Positions 44,474-51,868 of a stretch of 64,000 nucleotides of DNA are shown piece by piece. The position numbers were made by a program, and so were the translations under genes. Source of the stretch: Chloroflexota bacterium (GTDB lineage Bacteria; Chloroflexota; Anaerolineae; Caldilineales; Caldilineaceae); contig JAGWYN010000007.1 of assembly GCA_018969295.1 (NCBI GenBank), positions 1 to 64,000 on the forward strand, in the 5' to 3' direction. Below the pieces are notes generated by a model that saw nothing but the letters and a program-made list of their open reading frames with translations, was not told the origin of the DNA and made no database searches. The stretch's first letter is position 1. Each line of letters opens with the position of its first letter.

Positions 44474-45259
44474 ATGAGCGACCTGCCGGACGCACCGACA
44501 CATTCTGTCAAAACTACCGTCGCCCACCAATTCGATGCAGTGGCCGAGCGCTACCGCACCAGCGCCGTCCACGCGCGCGGCAGCGATCTGGAACAGCTGG
44601 TACAGACCGCCGCACTGCAAGGCCACGAACGGATCCTGGATGCCGGCTGCGGTGCCGGCCACGCCGCAGTGGCCCTGGCCCCCCACGCCGCCCAGGTGAT
44701 CGCCGTCGACCTCTCCTCTGCCATGCTCGCACAGGCTCGACAGCTGGCCCACGCGCGCGGGGTTCCCAATGTGTGCTGCGAACCGGCCGATGTCGAGGCG
44801 CTGGCGTTCCCGGATGCCAGCTTTGACCTTGTTGTCTCGCGCTACAGCGCCCATCACTGGCCCCACCCCCTCCAGGCAGCAGAGGAATTTCGGCGCGTGC
44901 TGCGGCCAGGCGGACGCCTGCTGCTGGCCGACGTTGTCTCCTGGGAGACATTTGTCGTCGACAGCTACCTGCAGGCCGTCGAAATCCTGCGTGACCCGTC
45001 GCACGTACGCGACCACACAGCGTCGCAGTGGCTGGCGCTGCTGGCGGCCGCAGGCTTCCATCCCCAAATCCGCTACCGCTGGCCACTGCGCCTGCACTTC
45101 GACGACTGGATCGAACGCATGGCAACCCCTGCCCCCGCAGCAGCCATGGCCCGCCAGCTTCTGCTCCAGGCACCAGCCGAAGTGCGTTCTGCTTTGTGCG
45201 TCGAATCAGATGGGTCGTTCACCCTACAAGGGTGTCTGTTGGAAGGGCGCACACCATGA
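44474..45259 (+). CDS. SAM-dependent methyltransferase (UbiE/type 11-like)
   Basis: 261 residues from ATG 44474, which has AAGGAGAAG eight bases upstream. Class I motifs: '[17 protein letters not shown]' (SAM-binding), '[15 protein letters not shown]', '[23 protein letters not shown]' and '[17 protein letters not shown]'. Substrate unknown. Its stop overlaps the azlC start (ATGA), so it is co-translated with the AzlCD amino-acid exporter genes. Confidence 0.88.
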   Translation: MSDLPDAPTHSVKTTVAHQFDAVAERYRTSAVHARGSDLEQLVQTAALQGHERILDAGCGAGHAAVALAPHAAQVIAVDLSSAMLAQARQLAHARGVPNVCCEPADVEALAFPDASFDLVVSRYSAHHWPHPLQAAEEFRRVLRPGGRLLLADVVSWETFVVDSYLQAVEILRDPSHVRDHTASQWLALLAAAGFHPQIRYRWPLRLHFDDWIERMATPAPAAAMARQLLLQAPAEVRSALCVESDGSFTLQGCLLEGRTP

Positions 45260-45960
45260 GACGCCAAGAGTTCTGGGCAGGAATCCGCGCGACCTTCCCG
45301 CTGCTCGTCGGCACCACACCCTTTGGGCTCATCTTCGGCGCCTTGGCTGTCAACAGTGGGTTGAGCGCAGGCGCTGCAGCCGCCATGTCCGCTTTTGTCT
45401 TTGCCGGTTCTTCACAATTCATCGCAGCCAAGCTGTTCGGCAGCGACGCCAGTCTGTGGATCATCGTGCTGACCACCCTGGTCGTCAATCTGCGCCACAG
45501 CCTCTACAGCGCGACCCTGGCTCCCCACATGAAACACCTGCCGCAACGCTGGCTGGTACCGCTGGGCTTCTGGCTGACCGACGAAAGTTTTCTCGTCGTC
45601 GACAAGCGCTACCGCAGCGGCGACCGCTCCCCCTTCAAACACTGGTTCTTCCTGGGCTCGGCCACAGCGATGTACGCCAACTGGCAGCTCTGGACCTGGG
45701 TCGGAATCCTGGCGGGCCAGCGGCTGCCCAACCCGGCTGGCTGGGGATTGGATTTCGCCCTCGTCGTCACGTTTATCGGCATGCTCGTCCCTGACCTGCG
45801 CAGCCGGCCCTTCGCTGCCAGCGCCCTCAGCGCCGCGCTCACCGCCCTCCTGCTTGCAGGACTTCCCAATCGGCTGGGGCTGATGGTCGCCACCTTGGCC
45901 GGTGTCGCGACCGGCATGGTGATGGAGCAGAAGCTGCAGCCCCCCAAGGAGTTGCAATGA
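45256..45960 (+). CDS. azlC: AzlC-family branched-chain amino acid exporter subunit
   Basis: 234 residues, about six helices. AzlC hallmarks: '[23 protein letters not shown]', '[13 protein letters not shown]' and '[14 protein letters not shown]'. Works with the small AzlD subunit encoded by the next, overlapping gene to export branched-chain or related amino acids. Confidence 0.93.
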   Translation: MRRQEFWAGIRATFPLLVGTTPFGLIFGALAVNSGLSAGAAAAMSAFVFAGSSQFIAAKLFGSDASLWIIVLTTLVVNLRHSLYSATLAPHMKHLPQRWLVPLGFWLTDESFLVVDKRYRSGDRSPFKHWFFLGSATAMYANWQLWTWVGILAGQRLPNPAGWGLDFALVVTFIGMLVPDLRSRPFAASALSAALTALLLAGLPNRLGLMVATLAGVATGMVMEQKLQPPKELQ

Positions 45961-46277
45961 CCTTCCAAGAACTGCTGCTCGTCTGCGGCATGGCTGCCGT
46001 GACCTTTCTCGTGCGTTGGCCAGTGCTGGCCTTGGTCAGCCGGATTCCCTTGCCCCCGATCGTGCTGGACGGGATGAAATTCATCCCGTCGGCGGTGCTG
46101 GCTGCCATCCTCGCACCCGCTATGTTCCTCCCCGACGGGACACTCGACCTGCGCCCCACCAATGCCTACTGGGTAGCCGGGCTGGCATCTGCGCTGATTG
46201 GCTGGTACAGCCGCAACCTGCTCACAACGATTGTGGCCGGCATGGCCTTCTTTCTGATCTGGCGCTGGCTCTGGTAA
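45957..46277 (+). CDS. azlD: AzlD-family small subunit of amino acid exporter
   Basis: 106 residues, four helices, with '[36 protein letters not shown]', the typical AzlD opening, of which the RIPLP/MKFIP part is most diagnostic. Overlaps azlC by 4 bp. Confidence 0.92.
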   Translation: MTFQELLLVCGMAAVTFLVRWPVLALVSRIPLPPIVLDGMKFIPSAVLAAILAPAMFLPDGTLDLRPTNAYWVAGLASALIGWYSRNLLTTIVAGMAFFLIWRWLW

Positions 46278-46334
46278 ACTGACTCAGTAGTTCTGGAATA
46301 GCTTCACCAGCTTTCTTTTGGGGGGGAAACCTGC

Positions 46335-47582
46335 TTGAAACCGCTACAGCTCGACCACACATTCGTCCGCCCGCGGTATGGCGGCGGCAGCTTCGCCGAC
46401 ATCCCAGCCCTGGTGCAGCAGCTTTTCGCCGGCGGCCCCCCAGCAGCGCTGGTGCCACCAGGGATTCCCCCCGGCCATCGCTGGTCACGCGTCGTCACAC
46501 TCTTCATCGACGCCTTTGGCTGGCGCTTTTTTGAAAAATTCCAGGAACACCCGCTGCTGCACCGCTTTGTTCAGCAAGGCAGCGTCACCCGCCTGACCTC
46601 ACAGTTTCCTTCCACCACCAGCGCCCATGTCACCACACTCTACACCGGCCTGCCGGTCGGCGAGCACGGTGTCTACGAATGGTTCTACTACGAACCTCAG
46701 TTGGACGCGATGATCGCACCGCTGCTCTTCTCGTACGCAGGGGACAGCGCCCGCGAGTCGTTGGCCGCAGCGCAGATCGATGGGCGCTCCATCCTGCCCA
46801 GCGGCCAGGTCAGCCTGACCCTGGCCCAATCCGGCGTTCGCAGCTACCTGTGGCAGCCCTCCGAGTTCGCCAAATCCACCTATACCCGCCAGATGGGCGA
46901 CCGAGCGAGGATGATCCCCTACCTGACCCTGCCCGAGGCCCTGAGAACCCTCACCCAGACATTACACAACGTCGACGGCCCTGTCTGGGCTGTCGGCTAT
47001 TACGGGCTGTTCGACGCTGTCTGCCATCTGCACGGCCCCCAGAGCCCTGTCAGCGAAGCTGAACTGGAAAATGTCCTGACCACAATCGAACGCTGGCTGA
47101 CCCGCGATCTGCTCGGCAAGTTCGAAGACACCCTGCTGATGGTGATCGCCGACCATGGACAGGTCGAAACCGACCCGAGCCGCATTCTCTACCTCGACCA
47201 GGCACCCGGCTTTGAACGGCTTCGTCCGCTGCTGCGCACCAACCGGCGCGGGGAGTTTCTCGCCCCAGCCGGCTCCTGTCGCGATTTTTTCGTGCACGCA
47301 CGCCCCGAAGCGCTCGACGAGGCACACGCCGTGCTCAGCAACCTCGTCGGGGAGCGCGGGGAAGTCCACCTGCTCGAAACGCTCATCGACGAGGGCTTTT
47401 TTGGCCCCAGCGCGGTCTCGGCCACATTCCGGGGCCGCGCCGGCAACCTGGTCGTGCTGCCCTACGCCAAGGAGAGCGTCTACTGGCTGGGGGACGGCCG
47501 CTTTGCCCAACGTTACCGTGGCCATCACGGCGGACTGACCCCGCAGGAGATGGAAATTCCGCTGCTGCTATTACCCCTCTAA
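46335..47582 (+). CDS. Alkaline-phosphatase-superfamily phosphodiesterase/nucleotide pyrophosphatase-like
   Basis: 415 residues starting at a TTG (46335) preceded by a GGGGGGG run; no early ATG exists. Metal sites of the superfamily are visible: 'LFIDAFGW' (Asp), 'PSTTSAH' (nucleophile Thr/Ser), '[13 protein letters not shown]' (Asp and His), 'VIADHGQ' (Asp-His) and '[10 protein letters not shown]' (His). No signal peptide, so cytoplasmic. Substrate unknown; phosphonate or nucleotide diesters are typical. It stands 14 bp before a small unknown gene and the mevalonate decarboxylase gene. Confidence 0.85.
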   Translation: MKPLQLDHTFVRPRYGGGSFADIPALVQQLFAGGPPAALVPPGIPPGHRWSRVVTLFIDAFGWRFFEKFQEHPLLHRFVQQGSVTRLTSQFPSTTSAHVTTLYTGLPVGEHGVYEWFYYEPQLDAMIAPLLFSYAGDSARESLAAAQIDGRSILPSGQVSLTLAQSGVRSYLWQPSEFAKSTYTRQMGDRARMIPYLTLPEALRTLTQTLHNVDGPVWAVGYYGLFDAVCHLHGPQSPVSEAELENVLTTIERWLTRDLLGKFEDTLLMVIADHGQVETDPSRILYLDQAPGFERLRPLLRTNRRGEFLAPAGSCRDFFVHARPEALDEAHAVLSNLVGERGEVHLLETLIDEGFFGPSAVSATFRGRAGNLVVLPYAKESVYWLGDGRFAQRYRGHHGGLTPQEMEIPLLLLPL

Positions 47583-47596
47583 AAAAAGGAGAGACC

Positions 47597-47908
47597 ATGC
47601 CCATCAGCACATCCTCGTTCGGCGACGAACGCGACCATCGTTACAACGAATACCAAAGCGCCGAAGGCTATGCGCAAGAGACACTGCTCTTTCCAGCCCT
47701 CACACCGGCACAGGCCGAAACCTACCTCAAACGGCTGGGCGGCGGTGTCGAAGAAAAGCTGCGCCGGGTTGAAGGCATCGGCTGGACAGCGACGATTGAC
47801 AGCGCCTCGGCAGGGGTTGCAGTGACTTTCGCCGCCCATGATGAACTGCTCGACGACCTGATTCGCCGTTTCGAGGAGTGGGTCGAACGCGACGGAGCGA
47901 GCGGATGA
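47597..47908 (+). CDS. Small protein of unknown function, coupled to mvaD-like gene
   Basis: 103 residues, not recognised. Strong AAGGAGAG upstream. Charged alpha/beta protein with '[20 protein letters not shown]' near the start and a helix-rich C-terminus '[16 protein letters not shown]'; no membrane segment, cysteine or nucleotide motif. Its stop overlaps the next start by 4 bp (ATGA), so it is made together with the decarboxylase. Confidence 0.8.
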   Translation: MPISTSSFGDERDHRYNEYQSAEGYAQETLLFPALTPAQAETYLKRLGGGVEEKLRRVEGIGWTATIDSASAGVAVTFAAHDELLDDLIRRFEEWVERDGASG

Positions 47909-48909
47909 GCACAACCGCCAAGGCAACCGCCAGAGCCAGCAGCAATATCGCTTTTATCAAATACTGGGGGGTCGCCGACGCCAGCCTCAATCTGCCCCTC
48001 AACAATTCGATCAGCATGACCCTCAGCGACCTGTACACCACCACCACCGTGGAATGGGATCCAGACGGCCCCCTGAAAGGCGACACGCTTCACATCGACG
48101 GCGCAGCTGCTACTGCCAGCAAGGCAGAACGGGTCAGCCGCCACCTGGATCGGGTCGCTCAGCTGGCCGGCATCGACCGTCCCCCAGCCCGTGTGGCCAG
48201 CCACAACAATTTCCCGATGGCCTCGGGCATCGCCTCGTCGGCCAGCGCCTTTGCTGCGCTCAGTGTGGCCGCGGCTGCAGCGCTGGGCCTGCACCTGGAT
48301 ACCAGCGCGCTCTCTGCGCTGGCACGCAAAGGCAGCGGTTCAGCCAGCCGCAGCCTCTTCGGCGGCTATGTCGAGTGGGAACGCGGCTGCGACGATGCCA
48401 GCAGCATCGCACACCCACTGCAACCCGCTGACCACTGGGCACTGATCGATCTTGTTGCAGTCGTGAGCACCGATGAAAAGACGGTGAGCAGTGCAAGCGG
48501 CCACACCCTGGCCCACACCAGCCCGCTCAACACAGCCCGCATTGCCAGCCTGGACAGGGCGCTGGCCCAGGTGCGCAACGCTCTGGCTACACGCAACCTG
48601 GCAGAGCTGGGCCCCGCGATCGAACAGGACGCGCTCGCCATGCACGCTGTCATGATGACCAGCACCCCCAGCCTGCTCTACTGGCAACCCGCTACCCTCG
48701 CCATCCTGCAAGCTGTACGCCGCTGGCGGGCCACCGAAGGGTTGCCGGTCTATTTCACCATCGACGCCGGCCCCAACGTCCACCTGATCTGCGAGCCCGC
48801 CGTTGCCACTGCGGTCAGCAGCCGCCTGCAGCAGCTGGACGGGGTTCAAGCCGTGCTCTCCAGCGGCCCAGGAGCCGGCGCAACCTTGATCCAAGAAGCG
48901 CTCTTCTGA
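47905..48909 (+). CDS. mvaD: Mevalonate (di)phosphate decarboxylase, GHMP family
   Basis: 334 residues. GHMP-kinase-type family: 'NIAFIKYWG', '[13 protein letters not shown]', the phosphate-binding loop '[17 protein letters not shown]', '[20 protein letters not shown]' and '[13 protein letters not shown]' with the catalytic aspartate. The lysine that often follows KYWG is valine here. It makes isopentenyl diphosphate, or isopentenyl phosphate if it is the monophosphate type described from Roseiflexus castenholzii, another Chloroflexota; sequence alone does not settle which. Ends with a strong terminator. Confidence 0.88.
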   Translation: MSTTAKATARASSNIAFIKYWGVADASLNLPLNNSISMTLSDLYTTTTVEWDPDGPLKGDTLHIDGAAATASKAERVSRHLDRVAQLAGIDRPPARVASHNNFPMASGIASSASAFAALSVAAAAALGLHLDTSALSALARKGSGSASRSLFGGYVEWERGCDDASSIAHPLQPADHWALIDLVAVVSTDEKTVSSASGHTLAHTSPLNTARIASLDRALAQVRNALATRNLAELGPAIEQDALAMHAVMMTSTPSLLYWQPATLAILQAVRRWRATEGLPVYFTIDAGPNVHLICEPAVATAVSSRLQQLDGVQAVLSSGPGAGATLIQEALF

Positions 48910-48938
48910 ACAGCAACTCCAAATTTGGAGTTGCTGTT
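48909..48938 (+). terminator. Intrinsic terminator after mvaD-like gene
   Basis: Perfect 30-bp palindrome AACAGCAACTCCAAA plus its complement, starting on the stop codon and followed by GTTTCCTTTTTC. Strong hairpin with U-rich tail. Confidence 0.85.
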
Positions 48939-49052
48939 GTTTCCTTTTTCAAACAGAGTGGTAAATACTATGTCGATTCGCAGTCTCTTCCCTCTCGCCA
49001 ATTCTTTAGAAAAGGGGCGTTACTGCTGCAAGAGGTCGACAACCGCTACCAG

Positions 49053-49259
49053 ATGGTGATTCACAACACGATCGACCGCCTCTTTGGGACCCACTACGAG
49101 AAACATCTGCAAGCCTTGAGCGGCACATCGGCCATCGACAGCATCCCACCGATGGTGAAAGCACACAATCGGCAGGCAGGGTTTGCCGGCCTGGCCTTTT
49201 TGCTGGCGATCAACGGAGCACCCATGGCGTTGGCGGTCAGCTTTGTCATCAACCTGTAG
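49053..49259 (+). CDS. Short membrane-protein frame of unknown identity, possibly a gene remnant
   Basis: 68 codons from the ATG at 49053. The frame is open upstream to about 48939 but without an ATG or GTG start, and that part also reads like protein ('GALLLQEVDNRYQ'). The end is a hydrophobic helix, 'GFAGLAFLLAINGAPMALAVSF'. No good ribosome-binding site. I read it as a doubtful small gene or the tail of a lost one. Confidence 0.3.
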   Translation: MVIHNTIDRLFGTHYEKHLQALSGTSAIDSIPPMVKAHNRQAGFAGLAFLLAINGAPMALAVSFVINL

Positions 49260-49318
49260 ATCAGACAAAAGCTTGAACGGTGCTGGACCGGAATCCCTGT
49301 CTTCTGAGGCCCTGCCGG

Positions 49319-49347
49319 TTGACAAAAGACGTCCCCCCCCGTACAAT
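49319..49347 (+). promoter_or_regulatory. Near-consensus promoter of miaB
   Basis: TTGACA, 17-bp spacer containing a C8 run, and TACAAT. The leader of about 77 nt contains a hairpin with 8-bp stem. Confidence 0.85.
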
Positions 49348-49355
49348 CATCGTAG

Positions 49356-49384
49356 AGGGTCAGCGAACAATCTGGACTGACCCT
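49356..49384 (+). terminator. Hairpin in the miaB leader
   Basis: AGGGTCAG pairs with CTGACCCT around a 13-nt loop, followed by TCTCTTT. It lies at the very start of the predicted transcript and could attenuate or protect it. Confidence 0.5.
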
Positions 49385-49430
49385 TCTCTTTGAAAGACCT
49401 GCCCGGCCTACACCGGCTTACAGGAGAAAC

Positions 49431-51026
49431 ATGATGTCTGTACCCACTTCCCACGGCCAGCCCGACGCCGAGGTCACCTACGAACTGGCCACAGACCAGC
49501 GTTCGGAATCCACCCGCAAATACCACATCTGGACGATCGGCTGCCAAATGAACGTGGCGGACTCCAATCATGTCGCCGCCGAACTGGAAAAAATTGGGTA
49601 TGGCCCCACCGATTCGCTCGACGAAGCCGACGTGGTCGTGCTCAACACCTGTGTTGTACGCCAGAGCGCCGAAGACAAGGCAGTCGGCAAGCTGGGCAGC
49701 CTCAAACCCTGGAAACGTGCCAAAAACGACCGCACCGTGGCCCTGATGGGTTGCCTGGTGGGGGTCAAACCCAGCCCACAACTGCTCGAAAGCTACCCTT
49801 ATGTCGATGTCTTCATGCCTCCCAGCGAAGCCACCCCGCTGGTCAATTTCCTGCGCCAGACCGAGATCGACGCAGAAATGGCAGAGATCGAACGCCAACA
49901 ACTCGCCCAGCGCCACCGGCTGCAGGACGCAGCCCAGCCGATCGGCACTGTTCAGTCGATCCAACATCTGGCCCTGAGCGGCGAGCCTCCCGTGGCCGCC
50001 CACGTCCCGATCGTCTACGGCTGCAGCCATGCCTGTACATTCTGCATCATCCCTTTCCGCCGCGGCGTCGAACGCAGCCGCCCTGTCGACGAGATCGTCG
50101 CCGAAGTCCGTGGGCTGGTCAGCCAGGGAGTCCGCGAGGTCACGTTGCTCGGCCAGATCGTCGACCGCTACGGCTACGACTGGCGAGGAGAGTTGGGCAA
50201 CAGCAGCACCGTCAAAGCGTTTGAGGCTGTACAGCGCTCAGAAGATCCCCAGCACGCCGATTTGGCCGACCTGTTGCGGGCTGTGCATGCCGTCGAAGGG
50301 CTTTGGCGGATTCGTTTTCTCACCAGCCATCCCAACTACATGACCGACCGCATTCTCGAAACCGTGCGCGATCTGCCCAAAGTCTGCCCCCATATCGAGG
50401 TCCCCATCCAGGCCGGCGACGATACTGTGCTCCAACGCATGAAACGCGGCTACACCAATGCCGAGTACCGCTCCTTGGTCGAACGCATTCGCGCCATCGT
50501 ACCCGCTGTGGCCATTCACACCGATATCATCGTCGGCTTCTGCGGGGAGGACAACGAACAATTTGAACGCACCGTCGATCTGCTGCGAGACCTCAAATTT
50601 GACAAGGTCCACCTGGCCCGCTACAGCCCACGCCCAGGCACGGTCAGCGAACGCCGCCTGCTCGACGATGTCCCCGAAGCAGAAAAGCTGCACCGCCACA
50701 AGCTGCTCGAAAGCCTTCAGGAACAGATCAGCGCCGACATCAATCGACACTTTTGGGGAGAGACTGTCGAGGTGCTGGTCGAAGATCGCCACAAAGGCAA
50801 ATGGCGCGGGCGCAACCGCCAAAATAAGCTGGTCTTCCTCGAAAGCGACCTGCCCCTGCGCGGACGCCTGGTCGATGTCCAGATCACCTGGACCGGCCCC
50901 TGGTCGATGCAAGGGCGTTTCGTGCGCGATCGCTCCCCCCTCCCTGACCGCATCTCCCCCCCGCCAGGCATCTCCCCCCCGCCAGGCATCTCCCCCCCGC
51001 CAGGCATCTCCCCCCGCCAGGGGTGA
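49431..51026 (+). CDS. miaB: tRNA-2-methylthio-N6-dimethylallyladenosine synthase MiaB
   Basis: 531 residues. N-terminal UPF0004 domain with the three cluster cysteines C38 ('GCQMN'), C74 ('NTC') and C108 ('MGC'). The radical-SAM domain has C198-x3-C202-x2-C205 in 'YGCSHACTFCIIPFRRG', followed by 'EVTLLGQIVDRYG' and 'HIEVPIQAGDD'. A TRAM domain forms the C-terminus. It adds a methylthio group to i6A37 of tRNAs. The usual end is prolonged by a repeated I-S-P-P-P-G tail encoded by an 18-bp tandem repeat. AGGAGA precedes tandem ATGs at 49431. Confidence 0.94.
   Translation: MMSVPTSHGQPDAEVTYELATDQRSESTRKYHIWTIGCQMNVADSNHVAAELEKIGYGPTDSLDEADVVVLNTCVVRQSAEDKAVGKLGSLKPWKRAKNDRTVALMGCLVGVKPSPQLLESYPYVDVFMPPSEATPLVNFLRQTEIDAEMAEIERQQLAQRHRLQDAAQPIGTVQSIQHLALSGEPPVAAHVPIVYGCSHACTFCIIPFRRGVERSRPVDEIVAEVRGLVSQGVREVTLLGQIVDRYGYDWRGELGNSSTVKAFEAVQRSEDPQHADLADLLRAVHAVEGLWRIRFLTSHPNYMTDRILETVRDLPKVCPHIEVPIQAGDDTVLQRMKRGYTNAEYRSLVERIRAIVPAVAIHTDIIVGFCGEDNEQFERTVDLLRDLKFDKVHLARYSPRPGTVSERRLLDDVPEAEKLHRHKLLESLQEQISADINRHFWGETVEVLVEDRHKGKWRGRNRQNKLVFLESDLPLRGRLVDVQITWTGPWSMQGRFVRDRSPLPDRISPPPGISPPPGISPPPGISPRQG
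50952..51023 (+). repeat. 18-bp tandem repeat forming the miaB C-terminus
   Basis: Three exact copies of ATCTCCCCCCCGCCAGGC plus a fourth copy with one C fewer. The shorter C-run in the last copy shifts the frame, giving I-S-P-R-Q-G and an immediate TGA. Confidence 0.95.
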
Positions 51027-51043
51027 TCCCGGCGCGCTGACTG

Positions 51044-51841
51044 CTATTCGGCCTCTGCCGGCACAACCGCCGCAGAGGCCCCCCACGCCGCCGCCGGCAT
51101 CAACCGGATCGTACCAAAGGTCTCGTCCTGGAGCACCTCAATCTCGTGCAGTTTGACCAGCTCCAAAACCGCCAGAAAAGTCACCACCACTTCCAACCGT
51201 GTGGTGCCACGGCCCGTGCCACGGCCCATCAACTCCTCAAACCGGATGACCTGCGCCCTCCCCAGGAGCGCCTGCAGGGACGCGCGCACCACTTCGATCT
51301 GCTCTGCCACCGTGATCGGAAAGGACTTGACTCGCGGGAGGGCTGCCGGCAGCCGCTGCAAGACCTGGCGCAGGGCCCGCTGCAATGCCTTCAGATCCAA
51401 ACCGGCCATCTCCAGCCGCCGCACCGCTTCCGGCCTCGGCGCTGTCCGCACATAGACCCGCAGCTCGGACGCTTCCCGACCCCGCAGCCACGCTGCCGCT
51501 GCCTTGAAACGGCGATACTCGAGCAGCTGACGCAAAAGCAGGTCGCCACTCGCCTCCTCTTCCTCCTCCACAGGCGGGCGCGGCTTGGGCAACAGCTGGT
51601 ACGATTTGATGTAGATGAGCCGGGAGGCCACCACCAAAAAATCCGCCAGAGCCCCTGGCTCGATCTCCTCCAACTCGTGGATCGTCTTTAAATAGTGGTC
51701 GGTGACCCCCATCAGGCTGATCAGGCTGATATCCAGCTCGCGCACCTCAATCATCTGCAACAACAGGTCCAGAGGGCCAGCAAAGGCCGGCTGCTGAACA
51801 GGGTACCCTGCACCGAACGGCTGGCTGCGTAGGAAATCCAT
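51044..51841 (-). CDS. scpA: Segregation and condensation protein A
   Basis: 265 residues. ScpA kleisin features: 'FAGPLDLLLQMIEVRELDISLISL' near residue 20, 'YLKTI...ADFLVVASRLIYIKSYQLLP', and the C-terminal winged helix 'VVTFLAVLELVKLHEIEVLQDETFGTI'. It bridges SMC heads with ScpB in chromosome condensation. scpB, normally next, is not here; miaB converges from the other side 17 bp away. It is 27 bp downstream of the giant amidase gene. Confidence 0.93.
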   Translation of the reverse strand: MDFLRSQPFGAGYPVQQPAFAGPLDLLLQMIEVRELDISLISLMGVTDHYLKTIHELEEIEPGALADFLVVASRLIYIKSYQLLPKPRPPVEEEEEASGDLLLRQLLEYRRFKAAAAWLRGREASELRVYVRTAPRPEAVRRLEMAGLDLKALQRALRQVLQRLPAALPRVKSFPITVAEQIEVVRASLQALLGRAQVIRFEELMGRGTGRGTTRLEVVVTFLAVLELVKLHEIEVLQDETFGTIRLMPAAAWGASAAVVPAEAE

Positions 51842-51868
51842 TCTGTCCCCCAGCTCCCCGACACCCCT

